Shown piece after piece: positions 12,301-25,220 of a stretch of 64,000 nucleotides of DNA. Origin of the DNA: Calliopsis andreniformis (taxonomy: Eukaryota > Arthropoda > Insecta > Hymenoptera > Andrenidae); assembly GCF_051401765.1 (NCBI RefSeq), contig NW_027480422.1:19424001-19488000 (forward strand). The letters run 5' to 3'. The position numbers were made by a program, and so were the translations under genes. The notes below the pieces were generated by a model. That model ran no database searches. It was not told where the DNA came from and saw only the letters and a program-made list of their open reading frames with translations. Position 1 is the first letter of the stretch; each line of letters begins with the position of its first letter.

Positions 12301-13477
12301 CTAACTATTGGATCTGGTGGAGCAACGCCCTAGAGTGATGCCTAGGTTGCCCGAAACGTAGAAATGACCATCACCTTCACACTGGTTTCAATTATTCCTG
12401 TTATACGATGGAAAAACTGTTGTAATTTTATTTTATTTTATGCTTCTGGCGTTGACTTCTTAGGCCCTAACTTTTCGATCCGGTGGAGCAACGACCTAGA
12501 GTGAAGCCTAGGTTGCCCGGAACGTAGAAATGACCATTTCTTTCACACTGTTTGCAATTATTCATTCTATACAATCGAAAAACTGTTGTATTTTTATTGT
12601 ATTTCATGCGCCTGGCGTTGTTTTCGAAGGCCCTAACTATTCGACCTGGTGGAGCAACGCCCTAGAGTGAAGCATAGGATGCCCGGAACGTAGAAATGAC
12701 CATTACTTTCACACTGTTTTCAATTATTCATTTTATACAATGGAAAAACTGTTGTATATATATTGTATTTTATGCATCTGGTGTGGACTTCTAAGGCCCT
12801 AACAATTCGGCGTGGTGCAGCAACGCCCTAGAGCGAAACCTAGGTTGCCCGGAACGTAGAAATGACCATTACTTTCACACTGGTTGCAATTATTCGTTTT
12901 ATACGATGGAAAATCTGTTGAATTTATATTTCATTTTATGCTTCTGGCGTTGACTTCTATGGCCCTAACTATTGGATCTGGTGGACCAACGTCCTAGAGT
13001 GAGGCCTACGATGCCCGGAACGTAGAAATGACCATAACATTCATATTGGTTGCAATTATTCGTTTTATAGGATAGAAAAACTGTTGTATTTTTATTTTAT
13101 TTTACGCTTCTGGCGTTGACTTCTAAGACCCTAGCTATTCGATCTGGTGGACCAACGCCCTAGAGTGAAGCCTAGGTTTCCCGGAACGTAGAAATGACCA
13201 TCACCTTCGCTCTGGTTGCATTTATTCCTGTTATACGATGGAAAAACTGTTGTATTTATATATATTTTATGCTTCAGGCGTTGACTTCTAAGGCCGTAGC
13301 CATTCGATGTGGTGGAGCAACGCCCTAGAGTGAAGCCTAGGTTGCCCGGAACGTAGAAATGACCATTACTTCCACACTGTTTGCAATTATTCATATTATA
13401 CAGTGGAAAAACTGTTGTATTTATATTGTATTTTATGCTTCTGGCATTGTCTTCTAAGGCCCTAACTATTCGATCTG
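9330..13477 (+). repeat. 25-mer HOR, copy 1 (4,148 bp)
   Basis: GGAGCACTGCCCTAGACTG near 9,331 recurs at 13,479, and all later markers keep the offset of 4,148 bp (25 x 166 - 2): GCAGCTTTCC (9,567), GGAGTTAAGCCAAGG, TATTCGATCAGGTGG, GCGTCGGCTTCTTAGG, GAGAGCAGCCTATG and CTGTCGTCGGCTGC. The shared part runs to about 12,985; the last three monomers of this copy have no counterpart in copy 2. Many monomers carry GTTGTAATTTTATTTTATTT in the AT-rich part. Within the unit, monomer types recur at smaller spacing, so the 25-mer was itself built from older duplications. Confidence 0.85.
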
Positions 13478-16400
13478 GTGGAGCACTGCCCTAGACTGAA
13501 GCCTAGGTTGCCCGGAACGTAGTGATGACCAGTACTTTCACACTGGTTGCAGTTATTCCTGTTATACAATGGAAAGACTGTTGCATTTTTAATGTATTTT
13601 ATGCTTCTGGCATTGTACTCAAAGTCCCTAACTATTCGATCTGGTGGAGCAACGCCCTAGAGTGAAGCCTAGGTTACCCGGAACATAGAAATGACCAGTA
13701 CTTTCACACTGGTTGCAGCTTTCCTGTTATACGATGGAAAAGCTTTTGTATTTATATTGTATTTTATGCTTCTGGCGTTGACTTCTTAGGCCCTAACTAT
13801 TCGATCTGGTGGAGCACTGCCCTAGACTGAAGCCTAGGTTGCCCGGAACGTAGTAATGACCAGTACTTTCACACTGGTTGCAGTTATTCCTGTTATACAA
13901 TGGAAAAACTGTTGCATTTTTAAGGTATTTTATGCTTCTGGCATTGTACTGAAAGTCCCTAACTATTCGATCTGGTGGAGCAACGCCCTGGAGTTAAGCC
14001 AAGGTTGCCCGGAACGTAGAAATGACCATAACTTTCACACTGGTTGCAATTATTCCATCTATACAATGAAAAGACTGTTCTATTTATTTTGTATTTTATG
14101 CTTCGGGCGTTGACTTCTATGGCCCTAACTATTCGATCTGGTGGAGCAACGCCCAAGAGTGAAACCTAGGTAGCCCGGAACGAAGAAATGACCATTACTT
14201 TCACACTGGTTGCTATTATTCCTTTTATACGATGGAAAAACTGTTGTACTTTTATTGTATTTAATGCTTCTGGCGTTGACTTCTAAGTTCCTAGCTATTC
14301 GATCAGGTGGAGCAACGCCCTAGAGCGAAACCTAGGTTGCCCGGAACGTTGAAATGACCGTTACTCCCACACTGTTTGCAATTATTCAAATTATACAGTG
14401 GAAAAACTGTTGTATTTATATTGAATTTCATGCTTCTGGCATTGACTTCTAAGACCCTAACTATTCGATGTGGTGGAGCAACGCCCTAGAGTGAAGCCTA
14501 GGTTGCCCGGAACGTAGAAATGACCATAGCTTTCACACTGGTTGCAATTATACATGTTATACAAGGGAAAAACTGTTGAATTTATATTTTATTTTATGCT
14601 TCTGGCGTTGACTTCTATGGCCCTAACTATTGGATCTGGTGGAGCAACGCCCCAGAGTGATGCCTAGGTTGCACGCAACGTAGAAATGACCATCACTTTC
14701 TCACTGGTTGCAGTTACTCCTGTTATACGATGGAAAAACTGTTGTAATTTTATTTTATTTTATGCTTCTAGCGTTGACATCTTAGGCCCTAACTATTCGA
14801 CCTGGAGGAGCAACGCTCTAGAGTGAAGACTAGGTTACCCGGAACGTAGAAATGACCATTACGTTCACACTGTTTCCAATTATTCATTTTATACAATGGA
14901 AAGACTGTTGTATTTATATTGTATTCTATGCTTCTGGCGTTGACTTCTAAGGTCCTAGCTATTCGCTCTCATGGAGCAACGTCCAAGAGTGAAGCCTATG
15001 TTGCCCGGAATGTAGAAATGACCATTACCTTCACACTGGTTGCAATTATTCCTGTTTTGCGATGGAAAAACTGTTGTATTTATTTTGTATTTGATGCTCC
15101 TGGCGTCGGCTTCTTAGGCCCTAGCTATTGGATATGGTGGAGCAGCGCCCTAGAGTGATGCCTAGGTTGCCCGGAACGTAGAAATGACCATCACTTTCAC
15201 ACTGGTGGCAATTATTCCAGTTATACGATGGAAAAACTGTTGTAATTTTATTTTATTTTATGCTTCTGGCGTTGACTTCTTAGGCCCTAACTTTTCGATC
15301 TGCTGGGGCAACGTCCAAGAGTGAAGCCTATGTTGCCTGGAACGTAGAAGTGACCATTACTTTCACACTGGTTGCAAGTATACCTTTAATACGATGGAAT
15401 AGCTGTTGTATTTTTATTGTATTTTATGCGTCTGGCGGTGTTTTCGAAGGCCCTAACTATTCGACCTGGTGGAGCAACGCCCTAGAGTGAAGCCTAGGTT
15501 GCCCGGAACGTAGAAATGACCATTACTTTCACACTGTTTGCAATTATTCATTTTATACAATGGAAAAACTGTTGTATTTATATTGTATTTCATGCTTCTG
15601 GCGTTGACTTCTAAGGCCCTAACAATTCGACGTGATGGAGCAACGCCATAGAGCGAAACCTAGGTTGCCCGGAACGTAGAAATGACCATTACTTTCACTC
15701 TGGTTGCAATTATTCGTTTTATACAATGGAAAGACTGTTGTATTTATATTGTATTCTATGCTTCTGGCGTTGACTTCTAAGGTCCTAGCTATTCGATCTC
15801 ATGGAGCAACGTCCAAGAGAGCAGCCTATGTTGCCCGGAACGTAGAAATGACCATTCCTTTCACACTGGTTGCAATTATTCCTGTTTTACGATGGAAAAA
15901 CTGTTGTATTTATTTTGTATTTGATGCTCCTGTCGTCGGCTGCTTAGGCCCTAAGTGTTGGATCTGGTGGACCAACGCCCTAGAGTGATGAATAGGTTGC
16001 CCGCAACGTAGAAATGACCATCACTTTCACACTGGTTGCAATCATTCCAGTTATACGATGGAAAAGCTGTTGTAATTTTATTTTATTTTATGCTTCTGGC
16101 GTTGACTTCTTAGGCCCTAACCTTTCGATCTGGTAGGGCAACGTCCAACAGTGAAGCCTATGTTGCCCGGAACGTAGAAGTGACCATTACTTTCACATTG
16201 GTTGCAATTATACCTTTTATACGATGGAAAAGCTGTTGTATTTTTATTGTATTTTATGCTTCTGGCGTTGACTTCTTAGGCCCTAACTTTTCGATCTGGT
16301 GGGGCAACGTCCAAGAGTGAAGCCTATGTTGCCCGGAACGTAGAAATGACCATTACATTCACACTCATTGCAATTATTCCTGTTTTACGATGGGAAAACA

Positions 16401-17130
16401 GTTGTATTTATTTTGTATTTGATGCTCCTGGCGTCAGCTTCTTGGGCCCTAACTATTGGATCTGGTGGAGCAACGCCCTAGAGTGATGCCTAGGTTGCCC
16501 GGAACGTAGAAATGACCATCACCTTCACACTGGTTTCAATTATTCCTGTTATACGATGGAAAAACTGTTGTAATTTTATTTTATTTTATGCTTCTGGCGT
16601 TGACTTCTTAGGCCCTAACTTTTCGATCCGGTGGAGCAACGACCTAGAGTGAAGCCTAGGTTGCCCGGAACGTAGAAATGACCATTTCTTTCACACTGTT
16701 TGCAATTATTCATTCTATACAATCGAAAAACTGTTGTATTTATATTGTATTTCATGCGCCTGGCGTTGTTTTCGAAGGCCCTAACTATTCGACCTGGTGG
16801 AGCAACGCCCTAGAGTGAAGCATAGGATGCCCGGAACGTAGAAATGACCATTACTTTCACACTGTTTTCAATTATTCATTTTATACAATGGAAAAACTGT
16901 TGTATATATATTGTATTTTATGCATCTGGTGTAGACTTCTAAGGCCCTAACAATTCGGCGTGGTGCAGCAACGCCCTAGAGCGAAACCTAGGTTGCCCGG
17001 AACGTAGAAATGACCATTACTTTCACACTGGTTGCAATTATTCGTTTTATACGATGGAAGATCTGTTGAATTTATATTTCATTTTATGCTTCTGGCGTTG
17101 ACTTCTATGGCCCTAACTATTGGATCTGGT
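13478..17130 (+). repeat. 25-mer HOR, partial copy 2 (22 monomers)
   Basis: The copy is collinear with 9,330-12,985 at an offset of 4,148 bp, with scattered substitutions (for example TTTAAGGTATTTT against TTTAATGTATTTT near 13,920). Between about 15,420 and 15,740 the monomers differ from copy 1 while register is kept, then the match resumes through GAGAGCAGCC (15,817). It stops near GGACCAACG at about 17,133, where copy 1 continues CGTCCTAGAG and this copy CGCCCCAGAG. One full unit plus most of another is the usual look of a HOR cut off by later rearrangement. Confidence 0.83.
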
Positions 17131-19529
17131 GGACCAACGCCCCAGAGTGAAGCCTAGGTTGCACGGAACGTAGAAATGACCATCACTTTCTCACTGGTTG
17201 CAGTTACTCCTGTTATAAGATGGAAAAACTGTTGTCATTTTATTTTATTTTATGCTTCTAGCATTGACTTCGTAGGCCCTAACTATTGGACCTGGTGGAG
17301 TAACGCCCTAGAGTGAAGCCTAGGATACCCGGAACGTAGAAATGACCATTACCTTCACACTGTTTGCAATTATTCATTTTATACAATGGAAAGACTGTTG
17401 TATTTATATTGTATTCTATGCATCTGGCGTTGACTTCTGAGGTCCTAGCTATTCGATCTCATGGAGCAACGTCCAAGAGTGAAGCCTATGTTGCCCGGAA
17501 CGTAGAAATGACCATTACTTTCACTCTGGTTGCAATTATTCCTGTTTTACGATGGAAAAACTGTTGTATTTATTTTGTATTTGATGCTCCTGGCGTCGGC
17601 TTCTTAGGTCCTAGCTACTGGATCTGGTGGAGCAGCGCCCTAGAGTAATGCCTAGGTTGCCCGGAACGTAGAAATGACCATCACTTCCACACTGGTTGCA
17701 ATTATTCCAGTTATACGATTGAAAAACTGTTGTAATTTTGTTTTATTTTATGCTTCTGGCGTTGACTTCTTAGGCCCTAACTTTTCGATCTGGTGGGGCA
17801 ACGTCCAAGAGTGAAGCCTATGTTGCCTGGAACGTAGAAGTGACCATTACTTTCACATTGGTTGCAATTATACCTTTTATACGATGGAAAATCTGTTGTA
17901 TTTTTATTGTATTTTATGCGTCTGGCGTTGTTTTCGAAGGCCCTAACTATTCGACCTGGTGGAGCAACGCCCTAGAGTGAAGCCTAGGTTGCCCGGAACG
18001 TAGAAATGACCATTACTTTCACACTGTTTGCAATTATTCATTTTATACAATGGAAAAACTGTTTTATTTATATTGTATTTTATGCTTCTGGCGTTGACTT
18101 CTAAGGTCCTAGCAATTCGATCTCTTGGAGCAACGTCCAAGAGTGAGGCCTATGTTGCCCGGAACGTAGAAATGACCATTACTTTCACACTGGTTGCATT
18201 TATTCCTGTTTTACGATGGAAAAACTGTTGTATTTATTTTGTATTTGATGCTCCTGGCGTCGGCTTCTTAGGCCCTAACTATTGGATCTGGTGGACCAAC
18301 GACCTAGAGTGATGCCTAGGTTGCCCGCAACGTAGAAATGACCATCACTTTCACACTGGTTGCAATTATTCCTGTTATACGGTGAAAAAGCTGTTGTATT
18401 TTTATTGTATTTTATGCGTCTGGCGTTGTTTCCGAAGGCCCTAACTTTTCGACCTGGTGGAGCAACGCCCTAGAGTGAAGCCTAGGTTGCCCGGAACGTA
18501 GAATTGACCATTACTTTCACACTGTTTGCAATTATTCATTTTATACAGTGGAAAAACTGTTGTATTTATATTGTATTTTCTGCTTCTGGCGATGACTTCT
18601 AAGGCCCTAACCATTCGAGGTGGTAGAGCAACGCCCTAGAGCGAAACCTAGGTTGCTCGGAACGTAGAAGTGACCATTACTTTCACACTGGTTGCAATTA
18701 TTCGTTTTATACGATGGAAAAACTGTAGAATTTATATTTTATTTTATGCTTCTGGCGTTGACTTCTATGGCCCTAACTATTGGATCTGGTGGAGCAACGC
18801 CCCAGAGTGAAGCCTAGGTTGCACGGAACGTCGAAATGACCATCACCTTCACGCTGGTTGCAATTATTCCTGTTATACGATGGAAAAACTGTTGTAGTTT
18901 TATTTTATTTTATGCTTCTGGCGTTGACTTCTTAGGCCCTAATTTCTCGATCTGGTGGGGCAACGTCCAATAGTGAAGCCTATGTTGTCCGGAACGTAGA
19001 AATGACCATTACTTTCACACTGGTTGCAATTATTCATTTTATACAATGGAAAAACTATTGTATTTATATTGTATTTTATGCTTCTGGCGTTGACTTCTAA
19101 TGCCCTAACCATTCCCCGTGGTGAAGCAACGCCCTAGAGCGAAACCTAGGTTGCCCGGGACGTATAAATGGCCACTACTTTCACACATGTTGCAATTATT
19201 CCTGTTATACCATGGACAAACTGTTGGATTTTTATTGTATTTTATGCTTCTGGCGTTGACTTCTAAGGCCCTAACCATTCGACGTGGTGGAGCAACGCCC
19301 TAGAGCGAAACCTAGGTTGCCCGGAACGTAGAAATGACCATTACTTTCACACTGGTTGCAATTATTCGTTTTATACGATGGAAAAACTGTTGTACTTCTA
19401 TTTTATTTTATGCTTCTGGCGTTGACTTCTTTGGCCCTAACTATTGGATCTGGTGGAGCAACGCCCCAGAGTGAAGCCTAGGCTGCAAGGAACGTAGAAA
19501 TGACCATCACTTTGACACTGGTTGCAATT
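17131..19529 (+). repeat. Mixed monomers related to the 25-mer
   Basis: About 14.5 monomers of the same subfamily as the 25-mer (GCGTCGGCTTCTTAGG, GTTGTAATTTTATTTTATTT, GTGGGGCAACGTCC), but in a different order. The part 17,330-17,925 recurs at about 20,816-21,410 at 3,486 bp (21 monomers), with one single-base loss in the second copy at GTGGGCAACG. No continuous HOR covers the rest. There is no gene or foreign insertion. Confidence 0.7.
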
Positions 19530-22500
19530 ATTCCTGTTATACCATGGTCAAACCGTTGGATTTTTATTGTTTTTTATGCTTCTGGCGTGGAATTCTAAGT
19601 CCCTAGCTATTCGATCTGGTGGAGCAACGCCCTAGAGTGATGCCTAGGTAGCACATAGCGTTGAAATGACCATCACATTCACACTGGTTGCAATTATTCC
19701 TGTTATACTATGGAAAAACTGTTGTAATTTTATTGTATTTTATGCGTCTGGCGTTGTTTTCTAAGGCCCTAACTATTCGACCTGGTGGAGCAACGCCCTA
19801 GAGTGAAGCCTAGGTTGCCCGGAACGTAGAAATGATCATTACTTTCACACTGTTTGCAATTATTCATTTTATACAATGGAAAGACTGTTGTATTTATATT
19901 GTATTCTATGCTTCTGTAGTTGACTTCTAAGGTCATAGCTATTCGATCTCATGGAGCAACGTTCAAGAGTGAAGCCTATGTTGCCCGGAACGTAGAAATG
20001 ACCATTTCTTTCACACTGGTTGCAATTATTCCTATTTTACGATGGAAAAACCTTTGTATTTATTTTGTATTTGATGCTCCTGGTGTTGGCTTCTTAAGCC
20101 CTAACTATTGGATCTGGTGGACCAACGCCCTAGAGTGATGATTAGGTTGCCCCGAACGTAGAAATGACCATCACTTTTACACTGGTTGCAATTATTCCTG
20201 TTATGCGATGGAAAAACTGTTGTAATTTTATTTTGTTTTATGCTTCTGGCGTTGACTTCTTAGGCCCTAACTTTTCGATCTGATGGGGCAACGTCCAAGA
20301 GTGATGCCTATGTTGCCCGGAACGTAGAAGTGACCATTACTTTCACATTGGTTGCAATTATACCTTTTATACGATGGAAAAGCTGTTGTATTTTTATTGT
20401 ATTTTATGCGTCCGGCGTTGTTTTCTAAGGCTCTCACTATTCGACATGGTGGAGCAACGCCCTAGATTGAAGCCTAGGTTGCCCCGTACGTAGAAATGAC
20501 TATTATTTTCACACTGGTTGCAATTATTCCTGTTATACCATGGACAAACTGTTGGATTTTTATTGTATTTTATGATTCTGGCGTTGAATTCTAAGTCCCT
20601 AGCTATTCGATCTGGTGCAGCAACGCCCTAGAGTGATGCCTAGTTAGCCCAGAGCGTTGAAATGACCATCACTTTCACACTGGTTGCAATTATTCCTGTT
20701 ATATGATGGAAAAACTGTTGTAATTTTATTGTATTTTAAGCGTCTGGCGTTGTTTTCAAAGGCCCTAACTAATCGACCTGGTGGAGCAACGCCCTAGAGT
20801 GAAGCCAAGGTTGCCCGGAACGTAGAAATGACCATTACCTTCACACTGTTTGCAATTATTCATTTTGTACAATGGAAAGACTGTTGTATTTATATTGTAT
20901 TCTATGCTTCTGGCGTTGACTTCTAAGGTCCTAGCTATTCGATCTCATGGAGCAACGTCCAAGATAGAAGCCTATGTTGCCCGGAACGTAGAAATGACCA
21001 TTACTTTCACACTGGTTGCAATTATTCCTGTTTTACGATGGAAAAACTGTTGTATTTATTTTGTATTTGATGCTCCTGGCGTCGGCTTCTTAGGTCCTAG
21101 CTACTGGATCTGGTGGAGCAGCGCCCTAGAGTGATGCCTAGGTTGCCCGGAAAGTAGAAATGACCATCACTTTCACACTGGTTGCAATTATTCCAGTTAT
21201 ACGATTGAAAAACTGTTGTAATTTTATTTTATTTTATGCTTCTGACGTTGACTTCTTAGGCCCTAACTTTTCGATCTGGTGGGCAACGTCCAAGAGTGAA
21301 GCCTATGTTGCCTGGAACGTAGAAATGACAATTACTTTCACATTGGTTGCAATTATACCTTTTATACGATGGAAAAGCTGTTGTATTTTTAGTGTATTTT
21401 ATGCGTCTGGCGTTGACTTCTAAGGTCCTAGCTATTCGATCTCATGGAGCAACGTCCAGGAGTGAAGCCTATGTTGCCCGGAACGTAGGAATGACCATTA
21501 CTTTCACACTGGTTGCAATTATTCCTGTTTTACGATGGAAAAACTGTTGTATTTATTTTGTATTTGATGCTCCTGGCGTCGGCTTCTTAGGCCCTAGCTA
21601 TTGAATCTGGTGGAGCAGCGCCCTAGAGTGATGCCTAGGTTGTCCGGAACGTAGAAATGACCATCACTTTCACACTGGTTGCAATTATTCCAGTTATACG
21701 ATGGAAAAACTGTTGTAATTTTATTTTACTTTATGCTTCTGGCGTTGACTTCTTAGGCCCTAACTTTTCGATCTGGTTGGGCAACGTCCAAGAGTGAAGC
21801 CTATGTTGCCTGGAACGTATAAGTGACCATTACTTTCACATTGGTTGCAATTATACCTTTTATACGATGGTAAAGCTGTTGTATTTTTATTGTATTTTAT
21901 GCGCCTGGCGTTGTTTTCGAATGCCCTAACTATTCGACCTTGTGGAGCAACGCCCTAGAGTGAAGCCTAGGTTGCCCGGAACGTAGAAAAGACCATTTCT
22001 TTCACACTGGTTGCAATTATTCCTGTTATACCGTGGAAAAACTGCTGTTTTTTTATTGTATTTTATGCTTCTGGCGTTGAATTCTAAGTCCCTAGCTATT
22101 CGATCTGGCGAAGCAACGCCCTAGAGTGATGCCTAGGTAGCCCAGAGCGTTGAAATGACCATCACTTTCACACTGGTTGCAATTATTCCTGCTATACGAT
22201 GGAAAAACTGTTATAATTTTATTGTATGTTAAGCGTCTGGCGTTGTTTTCAAAGGCCCTAACTATTCGACCTGGTGGTGCAACGCCCTAGAGTGAAGCCT
22301 AGGTTGGCCGGAACGTAGCAATGACCATTACTTTCACACAGTTTGCAATTATTCATTTAATACAATGAAGAGACTGTTGTATTTATATTGTGTTCTATGC
22401 TTCTGGCGTTGACTTCTAAGGTCCTAGCTATTCGGTCTCTTGGAGCAACGTCCAGGAGAGCAGCCTATGTTGCCCGGAACGTAGAAATGACCATTTCTTT

Positions 22501-22884
22501 CACACTGGTTCCAATTATTCCTGTTTTACGATGGAAAAACTGTTGTTATTATATTTTACTTTATGCTTCTGGCGTTGACTTCTTAGGCCCTAACTTTTCG
22601 ATCTGGTGGGGCAACGTCCAAGAGTGAAGCCTATGTTGCCCGGAACGTAGAAATGACCATTACTTTCACACTGGTTGGAATTATACCTTTAATACGAAGG
22701 AATAGCTGTTGTATTTTTATTGTATTTTATGCGTCTGGCGTTGTTTTCTAAGGCCCTAACTATTCGACCTGGTGGAGCGACGCCCTAGAGTGAAGCCTAG
22801 GTTGCCCGGAACGTAGAAATGACCATTTCTTTCAAACTGTTTGCAATTATTCATTCTATACAATGGAAAAACTGTTGTATTTAT
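19530..22884 (+). repeat. Three scattered copies of a two-monomer block (6- and 9-monomer spacing)
   Basis: The variant AGCGTTGAAATGACCATCAC, preceded by GTGATGCCTAG, occurs at about 19,656, 20,652 and 22,145. The spacings are 996 bp (6 x 166) and 1,493 bp (9 x 166 - 1). In all three, the preceding monomer has a TTATACC(A/G)TGG variant and the following one GTCTGGCGTTGTTTTC. The sequence between is mostly 25-mer-type monomers, including the partner block 20,816-21,410 and a monomer at 21,347-21,600 close to 11,224-11,480. The pattern suggests several overlapping duplications and losses rather than one clean HOR. Confidence 0.7.
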
Positions 22885-23230
22885 ATTGTATTTTATGCTT
22901 CTGGCGTTGACTTCTAAGGCCCTAGCTATTCGATCAGGTGGACCAACTCCCTACAGAGAAGCCTAGGTCGCCCGGAACGTAGAAATGGCCATACCTTTCA
23001 CGCTCGTGCAATTATTCGTTTTAGACGATGGAAAAACTATTGTATTTATTTTGTATTTTATGCCTCTGTAGTTGACTCCTTAGGCCCTAACTATTCGATC
23101 AGGTGGACCAACGCCCCAGAGTGAAGCCTAGATCGACCGGAACGTAGAAATGACCATTACTTTCACACTGGTTGCAATTATTCTTTTTCTACGGTGGAAA
23201 AACTATTGTATTTATTTTGTATTTTCTGCG
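22885..23230 (+). repeat. Two-monomer block shared with about 31.0-31.35 kb
   Basis: CAACTCCCTACAG, CACGCTCGTGCAATTATTCG (a 1-bp deletion relative to consensus), TTTTAGACGATGG and GCCTAGATCGACCGG occur here in a row and again at about 31,070-31,355, an offset near 8,124 bp (49 monomers minus 10 bp). This block marks the left boundary of the 12-mer region, and its copy sits next to a fragment of that same 12-mer near 31,355-31,525. Confidence 0.72.
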
Positions 23231-25220
23231 CCTGGCGTTGACTTCTAAGGTCCTAGCTATTCGATCTCGTGTGGCAACGTCCAAGAGTGGAGCCTACGTT
23301 GCCGGAAAGTAGAAATGACCATAACTTTCACACTGGTTGCTATGATTCGTTTCATACGATGGAAAAACTGCTGTACCTGTATTGTATTTTATGCTTCTGG
23401 CGTTGACTTCAAAGGCCTTTGCTATCCGATCTGGTGGACCAACGCTCTAGAGTGAAGCCTAGGTTGCCTTGAACGTAGAAATGTCCATCACCTTCACTCT
23501 GGTTGCCACCATTCCTGTTATACGATGGAATAACTGTTGTATTTTTATTGTATTTAATGCGTCTGGCGTTAACTTCTAAGGCCCGAACTATTGGATCTGG
23601 TGGACCAACGCACTACAGCGTAGCGTTGGTTGATAGGAACGTAGAAATGACCATTACGTTCACACTGGTTGCAATTATTCCTGATATACGATGGAAAGAC
23701 TGTTGTATTGTTATTGTATTTTATGCTTCTGGCGTTGACTTTTAAGGCCCCAGCTATTCGATCTGGTGGCCCAACGCTCTAGAGTGAAGCCTAGGTTGCC
23801 CGGAACGTAGAAATGTTCATCACCTTCACTCTGGTTGCAATTATTCCTGTTATACGATGGAAAAACTGTTGTATTTATATGGTATTTTATGCTTCTGGCG
23901 TTGACTTCTAAGGTCCTAGCTATTCGATCTTGTTGACCAACGCCCTAGAGTGAAGCCTAGGTTGCGCGGCACGTAGAAGTGACCATCACTTTCACACTGG
24001 TTGCAATTATTCCTGTTATACGGTGGAAAAACTGTTGTATTTATTTTGTATTTTATGCTTCTGGCGTTGACTTCTTAGGCCCTAACTATTGGATCTGGTG
24101 GAGCCACGCCCTAAGGTGAAGCCTAGGTGGCTAGGGACGTAGAAATGACCATAACTTTCACACTGGTTTTAATTATTCCTGTTATACGATGGAAAAACTG
24201 TTGTATTTATATTGTATTTTATGTTTCTGGCGTTGACTTGTAAGGCCCTAGCTATCCGATCTGGTGGAGGAACGCCCTAGAGTGAAGCCTAGGTTGCCCG
24301 GAACGTAGAAATGACCATAACTTTCATACAGGTTGCTATTATTCGTTTTATTCGATGGAAAAACTGCTGTACTTATATTGTATTTTATGCTTCTGCCGTT
24401 GACTTCTTAGGACCTAACTATTCGATCTGGTGGAACAACGCCCTAGAGTGTAGCCTGGGTTGCCCGGAACGTAGAAATGACCATCACCTTCACTCTGGTT
24501 GCAATTATTCTTTTTATACGATGGAAAAACTGTTGTATTTTTTTGTATTTTATGCCTCTGGCGTTGATTTCTAAGGTCCTAACTATTCGATCTGGTGGAG
24601 CAACGCCCTAGAGTGAAGCCTACGTTGCGCGGAACGTAGAAATGACCATTACCTTCATACTGGTTACAATTATTCCTGTTATACGATGGAAAGACTTTTG
24701 TATTTTTATTGTATTTTATGCTTCTGGCGTTGACTTCTTAGGCCCTAACTATTCGATCTGGTGGAGGAACGCCCTATAGTGAAGCCTAGGTTGCCCGGAA
24801 CGTAGTAATGACCGTTACAATCACAATCATTGCAATTAATCATTCCATACGATGGAAAAACTGTTGTATTTATAGTGTATTTTATGCTTCTGGCGTTGAC
24901 TCCTAAGGCCGTAGCTACTCGATGTGGTGGAGCAATGCCCTAGAGTGAAGCCTAGGTTGCCCGGAACGTAGAAATAACCATCTCTTTCACACTTGTTGCA
25001 ATTATTCCTGTTATACGATGGAAAAGCTGTTATATTTATATTGTATTTTATGCTTCTGGCGGTGTCTTGTAAGGTCCTATCTATCCGATCTCGTGAGGCA
25101 ACGTCCAAGAGTGAAGCCTAGGTTGCCCGAAACGTGGAAATGGCCATTACTTTCGAACTGGTTGCAATTATTCGATTTATACTATGCAAAAACTGCTATA
25201 TTTATATTGTATTTTATGCT
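23231..25220 (+). repeat. 12-mer HOR, copy 1 (1,990 bp)
   Basis: GATCTCGTGTGGCAACG at 23,263 recurs at 25,253 (as GTGCGG), exactly 1,990 bp or 12 x 166 - 2 later. A private monomer follows in both: GTTGCCGGAAAGTAG, TTGCTATGATTCGTTTCATACG and CTGCTGTACCTGTATTG. Then come the very diverged GCACTACAGCGTAGCGT(T/A)GG and GGTGGCTAGGGACG. The first six monomers (to about 24,220) are the repeated part. The remaining six (about 24,271-25,220) belong to the larger 26-mer and return at 28,582. Confidence 0.82.
24620..24639. other. Perfect-arm version of the monomer's 20-bp dyad
   Basis: CTACGTT and AACGTAG are exact reverse complements separated by six bases (GCGCGG). In the consensus monomer (positions 46-65) the left arm is CTAGGTT, giving one mismatch in seven. 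The perfect version recurs at 28,932-28,951 in the second 26-mer copy. It could form a small cruciform or bind a dimeric protein; neither is shown. Confidence 0.6.
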
